64,000 bases of DNA from Eledone cirrhosa (taxonomy: Eukaryota; Mollusca; Cephalopoda; Octopoda; Eledonidae). The stretch lies in assembly GCA_964016885.1 (NCBI GenBank), contig OZ024743.1:341266407-341330406 (forward strand), given 5' to 3'. Made by a program: the position numbers and the translations under genes. Under the pieces are notes generated by a model that was given only the letters and a program-made list of their open reading frames with translations, was not told where the DNA came from and searched no databases. Each line of letters begins with the position of its first letter. Positions within the stretch are counted from its first letter, which is position 1. Below are positions 32,851 to 43,097 of the stretch, one piece after another.

Positions 32851-33570
32851 AACCTGCCTCTGATGCTAAACGACAATTATGCCATATTCGGGAGCAGATG
32901 TACAGGAAGCTACAGATATACGCATCAACATATTCTGCCTTTAGTAAGAAAGGGCAAAATGAATTCAATGGATACCAGATAGGTTAGGTTTTATAATTCT
33001 TTCTTAATGAACAACGCAAGTTACTTACAGCATAGAAGAAGTAATTATTTATACTACATAGATTTTAATCATCGTAAAATTGCAAGTAAAATAACTCAAA
33101 TAAATGTACACATCTATGTAGCGAATGATGATTAAATGCAGATTCAGCAGTAAACAACACAACTACATACGCTCGAATGCCGAATGTATGCTATTAGAGG
33201 AAACTTTCCTCAACTTTATATTCTTTTTGATCACAAGTCAAAATCTACATTGGAAAATACGTAGTAGCAACATTGAATTAGATAAGGTATTCACTAAAGT
33301 AGAAATTAAAATAGTTTGGAAACCAATAATTAGTTGGACGAATACGTAGCAACAATTTAAATGGAAAAAAATATCCGCCCAGAATTTTAGGAAAACTGAT
33401 TTTAAACTTGATTTCTGAAGCTTCGGGGGATAGAAAAGTCCTGGTATGATAATGTTCAAATAACTTATTCTTTGCCATTTGACACTGCTAACAGCTCCAG
33501 CTTCAAGAACCTCTTCAATGGACCGAACAAAACAGGAACGTGCATTATCGTTAGAACATCCTTTGTAGGT
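32851..33570. other. AT-rich spacer, no gene seen
   Basis: No repeat family or coding pattern was recognised. Confidence 0.4.
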
Positions 33571-33743
33571 TAGAGTTATGGTCCTTTACATTCTGAGTTC
33601 AAATCCTGCCGAGTTTAATGTTTGCCTTTCATCCTTGATGAGTCGATAAAATAAAGCACCGGTAATGCACAGGGCTCAATTAAGCGATTTTACCCTCCCT
33701 CAAAACTGTTTGCCTTGTGTCTAAATCAGAAACCATTATTAGA
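33571..33743 (+). mobile_element. SINE (long-tail subfamily), head truncated
   Basis: This begins within the head at TAGAGTTATGGTCC and runs through the B-box GAGTTCAAATCCTGCC to AATCAGAAACCATTATTAG. It is the first of three SINEs in a row. Confidence 0.9.
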
Positions 33744-33752
33744 AGAGTACAA

Positions 33753-33975
33753 GGGGAGTAGATTGGCAGTATCGGTAGAGCGTGGGACAACATGTTTAAC
33801 AACGCAGAGTTATGGCCCTTTACTTTCAGAGATAAAATCCCGCCGTGGTTAATTTGCCTTTCATCCTTACGTTGTCGATAAAAATGTACCAGTAATGCCC
33901 TGAAATAAGTTTCATTGATTTCCCTCCTCACCGAAATTTTTTGGCCATGTGTATGAATAAGAAACTATTATTAGA
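33753..33975 (+). mobile_element. SINE (long-tail subfamily)
   Basis: This runs from GGGGAGTAGATTGGCAGTAT to AATAAGAAACTATTATTA. It follows the previous SINE after 9 bp; AGAAGA(G/A) spacers sit between the units. Confidence 0.9.
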
Positions 33976-33980
33976 AGAAT

Positions 33981-34179
33981 GGGCGGTGGATTGGCAGTAT
34001 CATCAGTAGAGGGTTGAACGCCATGTTTTGCAGCATAGAGCTACGTCCCGTTACAGTCTGAGTTCAAATCCCTCCCAGGTTAACTTTGTCTTTCATCCTT
34101 ACATGGTCGATCAAATAAAGTACCCGCAATATACTACGGGTACTTGTTGGCCCTGTGCCAAAAGTAGAAACAATTATTA
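33981..34179 (+). mobile_element. SINE (short-tail subfamily)
   Basis: This runs from GGGCGGTGGATTGGCAGTAT to AGTAGAAACAATTATTAG. It has a three-base ATC insertion after GGCAGTATC in the head. Confidence 0.92.
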
Positions 34180-34327
34180 GAAGAATACTCATCACCAAGA
34201 AATTATGAATATATTAAACCATCTTACAATTGACTCATGACTTGTATGCGGGATATTTATTACATACTCTCCAAAAGATTTTATTGAAAAGAATTAAAGG
34301 AACATGGAAATTGAGTTTGTAAAATCT

Positions 34328-34500
34328 AATTGTTTCTACTTTTGGCACAAGGCCAGCAATTATCCAGTACATTACTGGTACTTTATTTTATCGACCTCAT
34401 AAGGATAAGAGGCAACGTTAACCTCGGCGGGATTTGAACTCAGATCATAAAGGGAGGTAATTCTATGCTTCAAAGCATGGCGTGCGACTTTCTACCGAGT
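34328..34500 (-). mobile_element. SINE (short-tail subfamily), head end lost
   Basis: On the minus strand the tail is at 34328 and the head is cut after the TAGAAAGTCGCACGCCATGC block. Confidence 0.92.
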
Positions 34501-34667
34501 TTGTTAAATAAAATGGCACGTTGAATGTTCAACAAAATACCGTAATTGACACCTACATTTTAAAGTGTTATTTCCGTTATTTTAATTCTTTTGAAAGGAA
34601 TTTTTTCCTGATCAAGGCCAAACTAATTATTAACAATCTCTCTTTCTCACTCTCTCCCACACAGGCA

Positions 34668-34690
34668 CACACACACACACACACACACAT

Positions 34691-34772
<82 letters not shown>
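34668..34772. repeat. (CA)n-(CT)n-(TA)n microsatellite
   Basis: Three pure tracts in a row: CA to about 34690, CT at 34699-34733 and TA to 34770. Confidence 0.95.
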
Positions 34773-35055
34773 AAGGCGGGTAAAATTCCCGAGATCCATG
34801 GACGAGTTCTCTCCAGCAGTCTCTGTCCCTCATTATCGCTGCCATGTCCTGCGTCTCCAACAGACCAGTGTCTGTCCTTAGGGCATCAACATACGTTAAC
34901 CTTGGTCTTCCTCTTCTAGTGTGTCCATGTAGGGGCTCCCAAAGGAGCACTGAGTGCAATGGCAACTCTGGATGTCGGTGAGCATGTCCAGCCAACCTCA
35001 GTCTCCTCTGTGTCACTTTTGAGCTGACTTTTGGGATGCTCCCATACAGCTCTGA
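34773..35055 (-). pseudogene. LINE ORF2 C-terminal fragment (another family)
   Basis: This is an uninterrupted minus-strand frame: SIPKVSSKVTQRRLRLAGHA, HRHPELPLHSVLLWEPLHGH, TRRGRPRLTYVDALRTDTGL, MAAIMRDRDCWRELV, then a stop near the TA tract. The pattern of a basic RRLRLAGH block, LLWEP, GRPR and a final MRDRDCWR is the usual end of an APE-type LINE polyprotein that follows the RT thumb. It is a 5'-truncated insertion of about 280 bp. The frame is clean, so the insertion may be young, or the clean frame may be chance over this length. Confidence 0.75.
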
Positions 35056-35059
35056 AAAT

Positions 35060-35245
35060 TAGGTAGTAACATGTGCTTACGCCGTATTTGACTAAATAGA
35101 ATTAGTCTACTTGTTACAATTACAAAAAAACCCTCTGAATGGAAAATTGGATGAGTATTGACGTATATGGGACACAAACCCACAACTTTGGTTTGCCGGA
35201 CCAATGTGTTACCATTACACCAACACATCAACCCATACTTCCTTC
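35060..35245 (-). mobile_element. second type of tRNA-derived SINE
   Basis: Minus strand: GTTGGTGTAATGGTAACACA (A-box-like), an anticodon-arm-like TTGGT-CCGGCAA-ACCAA, then GTTGTGGGTTTGTGTCCCAT (B-box-like). The tRNA-unrelated body then includes AGAGGGTTTTTTTGTAATTG and AAATACGGCGTAAGCACATG. The tRNA-like cloverleaf is too diverged to be a working tRNA gene. Part of the body recurs at 35440-35560. Confidence 0.65.
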
Positions 35246-35364
35246 CATTCGATTAGCAGCTATATAACCCTATAAGTGGTTACACGACAGTTAGTTGACC
35301 ATACCGAGAACAATTGTTTCACCTTAGCGGATCTTCAGCTCGGGATGGGCATGGTTATAGGAAC

Positions 35365-35365
35365 A

Positions 35366-35392
<27 letters not shown>
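35365..35392. repeat. (TA)n tract
   Basis: This is a short TA run. Confidence 0.9.
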
Positions 35393-35397
<5 letters not shown>

Positions 35398-35439
35398 AAT
35401 ATGGAGACACAAAGACATAAAGTCTTGTTTAGAAACGGC

Positions 35440-35560
35440 TAACGAATTTGAAAATTATGTAGGAACATGTTCTTAAGGTATATTTGACCAGCATGTGCTT
35501 ACGCCGTATATGGTTAAATACAATTAGTCTATTAGTTGGGATTTAAAAAACCCTCTGATC
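35440..35560 (-). mobile_element. body fragment of the second SINE type
   Basis: On the plus strand this reads CATGTGCTTACGCCGTATAT, then ATTAGTCTATTAGTTG and AAAAAACCCTCTG. These match the body at 35060-35140 in the same orientation, without the tRNA-like head. Confidence 0.6.
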
Positions 35561-35747
35561 TATCACCGTAACGATGTACACGAATGAAAACACATATTTT
35601 GTGTGCTTTGCTTTAAAATCAATGTCAGTTTGTTGAAACGAAATGTTCTTATCATTTTATCTATGAAATATTTTAGTACTGATTCATTAATTACTTTTAT
35701 TTTTCGTCTGTCTCCTTTATCTTATTTTATTATATCTGGTGTATGAA

Positions 35748-35954
35748 GGGCGGTGGATTGGTACTATCAGTAGAGCGTCGGACAACATGCTTTGCAGGTT
35801 ACGTTCTGAGTTCAAATCACGCTGTTGTTAGATTTGCTTTTCATCCTTACGAGGTCGATAAAATAAAGTACCAGTAACGCACTGGGGTTGGTTTAATCGA
35901 CTTTCCCCTTCCCTCAAATTGTTGGCCTTGTGCCTAAATGAGAAACCATTATTT
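35748..35954 (+). mobile_element. SINE (long-tail subfamily)
   Basis: This runs from GGGCGGTGGATTGGTACTAT to AATGAGAAACCATTATTTT. A deletion removed the centre of the head (TTTGCAGGTTACGTTCTGAG). Confidence 0.9.
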
Positions 35955-36178
35955 TAGGGCGATGGATTGGCAGTACCGGTAGAGAGTCGGACGCCATGCT
36001 TTGCAGCACAGAGTTACGGCCCTTTATGATCTGAGTTCAAATCCCACCGAGGTGAACTTTGCCTTTCTTCCTTACGGGGTCGAGAAAATAAAGTATCAGC
36101 CAAGCACTGGGGTCGATTTAATCAACTTTCCCCGCCGACAAAATTGATGGCCTTTTGCCTAAATAAGAAACCATTGTA
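35955..36178 (+). mobile_element. SINE (long-tail subfamily), full length
   Basis: This directly follows the previous SINE with no spacer. It runs from AGGGCGATGGATTGGCAGTA to AATAAGAAACCATTGTA and has the characteristic GGGGTCGATTTAATCAACTT. Confidence 0.93.
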
Positions 36179-36527
36179 TTTGGTGTATGAGTGTGAGCAT
36201 GTGCGTGTGTGTGTGTGCGCTTGTGCATTGGTGTGTATGGATGTGATTAGAGAGGTTATCTGTATGAGTGATGGGTCACTGCACAACCTTTACAACAGCG
36301 GCATTTGTAAACCGAAGCCCTAACGAGAAGAGATTTGCGAATCGACACATAGTGGTATTGAATCCCATAACAACCGAAATCATGAAACATAGAAGCAACA
36401 TTGTGCCATAAAATAAGGAGTTAAAAAGAAAGACAAAAATAATATACGGATATTATGGAAAGGGAACCGTGAAAGATACCTGGAATGTTTTCAGACAAAG
36501 TTATATATTATTCAAAATATAAACTAA
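36179..36527. other. spacer with GT-rich run
   Basis: A GTGTG-rich stretch lies at 36190-36230; the rest is unassigned. Confidence 0.4.
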
Positions 36528-36697
36528 TAATTGTTTGTACTTTTGGCAGAAAGACAGCAAATACTGGTACTTTATTTTATCGACCCCATAAGGATGAAAG
36601 CCAAGTTAACCTCGACCGGATTTGAACTCAGACTATAAAAGGACGTAACTATGCTAGAAAGCATGGCGTCCAACCCTCTACCGATACTGCCAACAAG
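36528..36697 (-). mobile_element. octopus-type SINE
   Basis: This is a minus-strand copy of the short-tail type, with a shortened tail and the head ending at GGCAGTATCGGTAGAGGG (reverse complement of 36680-36692). Confidence 0.92.
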
Positions 36698-36853
36698 CGA
36701 TAAATTATATATAAATGCCACGTTAACATTGAAAATATCGAACGTTTCCATCGATTAACAGAAATATCATTTTGTGATCGATATAATTTGATAATTCCTG
36801 GTTTGTTGAATATAATACCTCCATAAATATACTAATACGCAGCTCCAACATGT

Positions 36854-36897
<44 letters not shown>

Positions 36898-37367
36898 TCT
36901 ATATATATAACAATGATATTAATAAATGGAAACTATGTTTATAAAACCATACTTATTCTATTATATATATTTCAAGAGTACCAAATCTTTGGTACGGCCT
37001 CATCAGATAAAATACAAAGTTTGTTTTATAAATATTGACATATCCAGGAATGAGACCTTAACGGTTCAAGTTTTACCTGGATAGTAAAAGGAAAAAGGGC
37101 AAGAGAGGAATAAAACAAATATTTCAAATTATTTAGATAAATATGCATATGGGGTTGAGACGCTAGGTAGATTTAAATAATGATTAGTATATATATATAT
37201 GTATGTATAGGAGGAAGAAAGAGATAGAAAGAAAAGCTTGTATTTATATCACTATAATGTACGTGAATTTAAAAAGATTGAAACGTTCAGAATTAACAGT
37301 TTGTTGGAGTGGTGGAATATGATTCCAGAATTTAATAAAATATTTAGCTAAATTATGAGTTATAATA
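36698..37367. other. AT-rich spacer with (TA)n at 36859-36893
   Basis: No gene. A GTACCAAATCTTTGGTAC hairpin with a nearby CTGATGAG (minus strand) at 36975-37012 was examined as a ribozyme and rejected. Confidence 0.4.
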
Positions 37368-38152
37368 TAAGTATGTATACGTACATACATATATGTATAC
37401 AGACGTACAGTAGTATGTATATATATATACATACATGCACACATATATATATGTACGTATGGATTCACCGAACATTTATGATAATGCTCGGTGTATTTGT
37501 AAACAAACATCCCGAATTAAGCCGTACAGTGTCTAGCAACCATCGTTGCTCATTTTTTCAACACTGACAAAGGAACGCTGTACTAGTTTCAAGCGTATTA
37601 GCTTTCGTCAGCAACGTATACCTTCCTGCCAGATGATTGAACGTCTGAAAGTATATACTTTCCTTATGCATATTAACCGCTGCGCAGCCTAATTTGCATA
37701 TCGAGTGAGTTAATCGGCCGGAGTACCGAAAACGATAAACGGAAAAAAATGAAACGAAATTTCATTTCTCACTCTTAGTACGGCTGTTACTTAAATATAA
37801 GTATGTATACGTACATACATATATGTATACAGACATACAGTAGTATGTATATATATATACATACATGCACACATATATATATGTACGTATGGATTCACCG
37901 AACATTTATTTTAATGCTCTGTATACGATGGGTGCTAGACACTGTACGGCTTAATTCGGGATGTTTGTTTACAAACACACCGAACATTATAATAAATGTT
38001 CGGTTAATCCATACGTACATATATATATATGTGCATGTATCTATATATATATACATACTACTGTACGTCTGTATACATTTATGTATATACGTATACATAC
38101 TTATATTTAAGTAACAGCCGTACTAAGTGTGAGAAATGAAATTTCGTTTCAT
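37368..38152. repeat. nested foldback structure
   Basis: Segment 37368-37545 is repeated as its reverse complement at about 37930-38106. A partial direct copy lies at 37800-37915. The larger inverted repeat 37745-37910 / 37985-38152 starts with AATGAAACGAAATTTCATTT on the left and ends ATGAAATTTCGTTTCA on the right. The inner landmark ATGGATTCACCGAACATTTA occurs in three places. There is no coding content. The arms are mostly (TA)/(CATA) rich but also contain unique sequence, which rules out simple-repeat coincidence. Confidence 0.85.
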
Positions 38153-38769
38153 TGTGTTATATTATATATATAATCAATTAGATTATATTAAGAATTATGG
38201 TTGTAAGTAAATTTTATCTTATTATATTGCAACGGTTGTAAGTATATAAATATCTATATTGATTAATAATTGTATAAATATAAATATATATTGGTGATTA
38301 TATAGATATAAAACACACGTATTTCTTATATGAGTTACGAAGGATGTTGATTTTACATTTTACATATATATTTAAGAAAAACACATAGTTCAAATTATAA
38401 GAGAAGAACAATTTGTAGATTCAAATATTTTCATCCAACATTGAAAATATTTACAGAACATTATTAATTTAGCGATATTACATAATTTATCATACAAGTT
38501 ATGTCTATGTTTGCTCAATTGTAAAGGAAAGGAGGACTCCAATATTATTTGTTAAATAATTAAAATTAGATTTGATGAATAATTTTCTTAGAAAATGCGG
38601 AAAGTATGTAGAGAAAATGATATATTATGTTGTGTAAGATTATAAGATATTTCATATTACATCTTTTCAAGGATGAGAATTTCAATTATATATTATACGT
38701 CGAGTGCTTCGAATCTGTTATAAATATATATATATTTGTTGATTTACCAACAAATTAAATATCCCTTTG

Positions 38770-38770
<1 letters not shown>
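38153..38770. other. AT-rich spacer, no gene seen
   Basis: No family or coding pattern was recognised. Confidence 0.4.

Positions 38771-38771
<1 letters not shown>

Positions 38772-38812
<41 letters not shown>
38772..38812. repeat. (TA)n tract
   Basis: This is a run of about 40 bp that abuts the PLE remnant. Confidence 0.95.
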
Positions 38813-38815
<3 letters not shown>

Positions 38816-38904
38816 AACGAGTTCCTATTACCCACTCTACTACACTAAGTATTGAGTACTTTGGTGCGTTATCGTCCACCTGCTTCCTTACCACATTTCC
38901 TTCG

Positions 38905-38906
<2 letters not shown>
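38813..38906 (+). mobile_element. solo PLE tail with collapsed palindrome
   Basis: AGGAACGAGTTCCT is all that remains of the palindrome, its outermost bases fused. The usual tail follows (ATTACCCACTCTACTACACT, ..., CCTTACCACATTTCCTTCG), with (TA)n on both sides. Confidence 0.85.
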
Positions 38907-38943
<37 letters not shown>

Positions 38944-38949
38944 TATAAA

Positions 38950-39018
<69 letters not shown>
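38907..39018. repeat. (TA)n tracts
   Basis: Two TA runs separated by CATATATATAAACTG. Confidence 0.95.
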
Positions 39019-39021
<3 letters not shown>

Positions 39022-39093
39022 GAAAAAACGAGGTAGTTTTGTTTACATATGAAAAATATTTTTTGCGTATCGAAACTTCCTCGTTTTTTCTAT
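39019..39093. repeat. hairpin with 15-bp perfect arms
   Basis: ATAGAAAAAACGAGG at 39019-39033 is the exact complement of 39079-39093. Weaker pairing continues inward. It sits directly after a (TA)n tract. Confidence 0.85.
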
Positions 39094-39213
39094 AATATAC
39101 ACTCTGCCTGTGCATAGAGTGCTTGCTTTGGTATCAACATAGTATTTCAGCGTACTACCTACACTATATATATATATACAGCGAGGGAGAGAGGGGGGTA
39201 GGAGAGTGAGAGA

Positions 39214-39350
39214 AGAAGAAGAAGAAGAAGAAGAAGAAGAAGAAGAAGAAGAAGAAGAAGAAGAAGAAGAAGAAGAAGAAGAAGAAGAAGAAGAAGAAGA
39301 AGAAGAAGAAGAAGAAGAAGAAGAAGAAGAAGAAGAAGAAAGAAAGCGAC
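39214..39350. repeat. (AGA)n microsatellite
   Basis: This is about 43 units of AGA without visible interruption, purine-only on one strand. Long Leu or Phe runs read through it are artefacts. Confidence 0.97.
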
Positions 39351-39581
39351 ATAGATCAATCGACTAGTATAGGGCACACACATTTCAAAGTTCAATTCTA
39401 CAAAATGTTTGTTTAGCCAACCTGAGTGTTTGTGTGTGCTTGTGTGTGAGTCAGTGTGCGTAAATGAATCAATTGAAGGTGCAATTTCTTACACTAACAA
39501 ATCATTTATATCATAGTTCAGAATCATCAGTAGGAATTATATAGATCACATTTCGAACGTTGGGTATGCAATATATATGTA

Positions 39582-39627
<46 letters not shown>

Positions 39628-39729
39628 CGTGTGAGTGTGTATACGTATGAATGAAGTAATTCCGTCGAGAAAGGTCCAGGAAAAAAGAGTGCTCTATGTA
39701 GGTTATAGAGCTTAATAGTTATAACGTAA

Positions 39730-39766
<37 letters not shown>

Positions 39767-40111
39767 TATCAAATTAAAGTTTAAGAAAAGAATCTCTGCT
39801 TTCACCCATAACGCGATCTTCTGCTCTAGGGTTCTTATATCTTATATATTTGATATATATTTATCCTTATCGAGCCCTCTTTGAATTTTAGTCTTCATAT
39901 TTATTATTATTACTATATATATATATATATATATATGCACATACCCACTTAGAAATGATCGGATACGGTCACTCTTACGAGTATGTCATATAACATTTTA
40001 TACATCTAATATTGTATTTTGTCTAACGAAGGCATCCTATAATTTAGCATCCTAGAAATATATATAATGAAATATATAATATTATAATGTTAAATCGTCC
40101 GTTTATTATTA
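39351..40111. other. spacer with short (TA)n and (GT)n tracts
   Basis: TA/GT runs lie at 39586-39640, 39733-39760 and 39915-39936. I see no gene. Confidence 0.45.
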
Positions 40112-40206
40112 TTAACTTTGCCTTTCATCCTTACGGGTTCGATACAATATAGTACCAGTAATGTACTGGGTAATTGCTAGCCTTGTGCCAAAAGTAGATA
40201 CAATTA
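40112..40206 (+). mobile_element. SINE, 3' part only
   Basis: Body and tail only (TTAACTTTGCCTTTCATCCT to AGTAGATACAATTATTA). Confidence 0.9.
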
Positions 40207-40221
40207 TTATTATTATTATTA

Positions 40222-40415
40222 GGGCGGTGGATTGGCAGTATCGGTAGAGGGTCGGACGCCATGCTTTCTAGTATAGTTACGTCCCTTTACAGTCTGAGTT
40301 CAAATCCCGCCGAGGTTAACTTTGCCTTTCATCCTTACGGGGTCGATAAAATAAAGTACCAGTAATGTACTGGGTAATTGCTGGCCTTGTGCCTAAAGTA
40401 GAAACAATTATTATT
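40222..40415 (+). mobile_element. octopus-type SINE, full length
   Basis: This runs from GGGCGGTGGATTGGCAGTAT to AGAAACAATTATTATT. It follows a 3' partial copy across a TTA run, the same layout as at 4944-5225. Confidence 0.95.
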
Positions 40416-40619
40416 ATTATTTTTAATTTCTTTCATTATTGTTTCTGAGATATATGCTGAGTGTCTTCCTGACACCTAGGACAAATAAATTCACAGTGTG
40501 CATTGGTAAGCCAGTTAATACAGCACATTGATTATAATAAGAAAAAAAATGTATACATATATACAGATATGCATATGCATATGTAAATACAAGGAGGGAT
40601 ATCAATCTTACAGAGATAG

Positions 40620-40872
40620 TGCTCTTCTTAATACGTGTGCAGTACCATTTAAAACAATTTTTTGGGGCTCGTGCAGACAGGGTAAACCTGGAATCATTCG
40701 CAAATATTGTTCTGTTCTTTTCTTGATCATTCCCAGTCCTCCCACAATCACTGGTATTGTAAGGCCTTGAGGTGCCACATTTTCGCAATTTCAATAAGGA
40801 GATCTTTATATTTTCCTAGTTTGTCAAATTCTTGTGATCACATGGGATGCTCATATCTATCAATAAAGAGAC
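40620..40872 (-). pseudogene. RLE-LINE 3' end, second family member
   Basis: On the minus strand, in changing frames, this reads VSLLIDMSIPCDHKNLTN, then FDKLGKYKDLLIEIAKMWHL. It then reads IPVIVGGLGMIKKRTEQYLR and KIVLNGTAHVLRRALSL with a stop. It is the end of the restriction-like endonuclease region and the natural C-terminus of an RLE LINE. It is related to, but clearly different from, the neighbouring copy at 41.07-43.09 kb. It lies just 3' of that copy in the same orientation, separated by a (TTA)n run. Confidence 0.8.
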
Positions 40873-40915
40873 CTTGTTATTTTTATTATTATTTTTATTA
40901 TTATTATTATTACAG
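40873..40915. repeat. (TTA)n tract
   Basis: This is an interrupted TTA/TTTTA run that cuts the RLE-LINE fragment. Confidence 0.9.
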
Positions 40916-41071
40916 CTGCATTTATCTTGCTTTATGTTCATACGAGTTATCACCAAGTCACAAACAGTGACCTCAAGAGACAACAAGGTCCGCCATGTTC
41001 AAGAAAGAATATACATACTCACACATGCATCTTTAGTGTTTAGACTTGTGATGTACTTATATTGACAGAAT

Positions 41072-43096
41072 CTACCTTAGTATATGGGCAGTTCCCATTA
41101 GTACTATCTTTTGTATTTCTCCTATACGCGGGTTTCCTGGGATTTGCGTTAAGTAATCATTAGACCCCTTAGGTATCATTGCTAGAGCGCCTACAACCAC
41201 TGGTATTGTTTTAGTTCTCAATTTCCACATTTTTCTAATTTCTATCTCCAGGTCCTTATACTTGCTCAATTTTTCAAATGTTTTTATAGATAGATTCTTG
41301 TCTATTGGAACGGACATATCAATTAGCAGGCATACCCTCTTTTTAAAGTCCTTCAATATTATATCAGGTCTATTTGCATCTATTTTTCGGTCTGTTTGTG
41401 TGCTAAAGTTCCACAAGATTGAGATATGATCTTTTTCAAGTGTGGGAGGTGGTTGATGCTCCCACCAATTCTTTTGATGGGGTAGGTCAAAATGCTTACA
41501 CATTATCCAATGTACGTATCGTGCAGCTCTGTCATGCTTGTTTAGGTATTCGGTTAGAGCTATAGGACTGCACATTGAAATTATATGATCAATGGTCTCT
41601 GGTTGTTTTTTGCATACATGGCATAATGGGCTGCATCCATTTTTTATTATGTTGGCTTGGTAATTTTTTGTTGGCAGACACTGATCTTGTGCTGATATAA
41701 TCAGTCCTTCAGTCTCCGATTTCAGTCCAGAGGATGCCAACCACTGAAGGGTTAAAGTTTTGTCAACATCAGGATTGTTAGCTCGTTCTGGGTATTTTCC
41801 ATACAGAGGCTTTTCTTGCCATTTCTTAGCCAGTTTCTGTAGCAGTTCTTTCTTTGCAGTTACTTTTACCTGCTTTTCTTTTTCTGTGTTTTCCATTTCA
41901 GCAGTAAATGGGACTTCTGAAATGTGTAGTCCATTACTGTATCTTTGTGCATCTTTTGTAATGGAGTATGATCTTTTGATGCTTTCGTGTTTCAAAACGA
42001 GTTTGATCATCCAATCATGAGATTCCCTTAGATATGTAAATAATCCAATTGTTGCAGTTTTCAACGCAATATCTAACTGGATTAACCCACGTCCTCCTTG
42101 TTTCCTAGGAAGATATATTATAACTGTATCTGCCTTAGGGTGATGCATTCTGTGCATGGTTAAGAATGTTCTAATGTTTGTATCGAGCCTACGGATCTCT
42201 GAGCTTGACCAGTTGATGACATTGTAACTGTAGGTTACTACTGGTATGGCAAGCGTATCTATGGCTTCGATCCTATTCCTTGCATTCAATTCCGTTCTTG
42301 AGATTGCTCTTACTCTGCGGTAACATTCCTTCCTTATCCTTTCCCTCATTGTCGAGTGCTTGATTCCGTCTCCTTCACAAACACCTAGATATTTGTAAGT
42401 TTCCTCTTGATCAAGTTCCTTTATCACATTCCCCCGATCAAGATTAATGCCTGAACTCTTCAGCAGCTTTCCTCTTGTGAACGTTGCTTTGGCGCATTTA
42501 TCTAGTCCAAACTCCATTTTACTGTCATCACTGAACTGATCCACAGTGGATAATAGCCCTTGCAATTGTTCATCATTTTTTGCAAAAGTTTCAGGTCATC
42601 CATGTAGAACAAGTGATTAATGATTTTGTCATAGGCTTTATATCCATGTTTTGTTTCATTGAGCATTTTACTTAATGGTATAAGTGCGATGCAGAATAAA
42701 AGCGGTGATAAAGAGTCACCCTGAAAAATTCCACAATTAATATTAACTTTTCCAGCTTCCAGTGATTTCTTTTCACTCTTCAAAAGGAGTGTCATTTTCC
42801 ATGTCTTCACACTGAATGACAAAAACCTCCTGACAACGGGAGATATTTTGAAAATCTCTAAACATTTTTCAATCCAACTGTGTGGCAAACTATCGAATGC
42901 TTTTTTATTATCAATCCAAGCAATTGATAGATTGGGAAACAGATCATTTGTTATCAGGTGGTCATATGTATATTCAGTTAGGACTGATGTTAACATTTTA
43001 TACATTGTGGTCAAGCAAGTTATCGGTCTGTAATTTTGGGGATTGTTTGTCTCGTCATTCTTCGGAAGTAGGAATGTAATGCCGTTAACTAGCCAT
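41072..43096 (-). pseudogene. RLE-type LINE (R2/R4-like) RT and endonuclease, best copy
   Basis: Minus strand. The RT starts at NGITFLLPKNDETNNPQNYR then PITCL, and has motif A AWIDNKKAFDSLPHSWI, motif B IFQGDSLSPLLFCIALIPLS and motif C LFYMDDLKLLQ (both Asp present). A frameshift near 42540 leads into MEFGLDKCAKATF and a 490-codon open frame. It contains QEETYKYLGVCEGD, YLPRKQGGRGLIQLD, a zinc-knuckle-like CHVCKKQPETIDHIISMC, and the restriction-like endonuclease motif RPDIILKDFKKRVCLLID (PD-X14-D). It ends KYKDLEIEIRKMWKLRT, TIPVVVGALAMIPKG and GTAHILR-stop. A deletion of about 25-30 residues joins LFPN to LSIAWID. The N-terminus is missing. Only one frameshift and one deletion make this the least decayed RLE LINE here. 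Confidence 0.9.
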
Positions 43097-43097
43097 T

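Noticed and set aside
32415..32852. Plus-strand Val/Cys/Leu-rich frames with apparent membrane segments
   Set aside because: They arise from GT-rich DNA. The minus strand reads as a Thr-rich LINE ORF1-like remnant, which fits the neighbouring element better.
35160..35245. Possible functional tRNA gene (minus strand)
   Set aside because: The acceptor stem does not close, position 33 is not U, and the sequence continues into a repeated SINE body.
36975..37012. Possible second hammerhead ribozyme (CTGATGAG on the minus strand with a GTACC/GGTAC hairpin and TTGAAA)
   Set aside because: Stem II does not close next to the core: after the 5-bp hairpin, the bases between it and GAAA do not pair with those after CUGAUGA. 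No stem III with a UH cleavage site follows.
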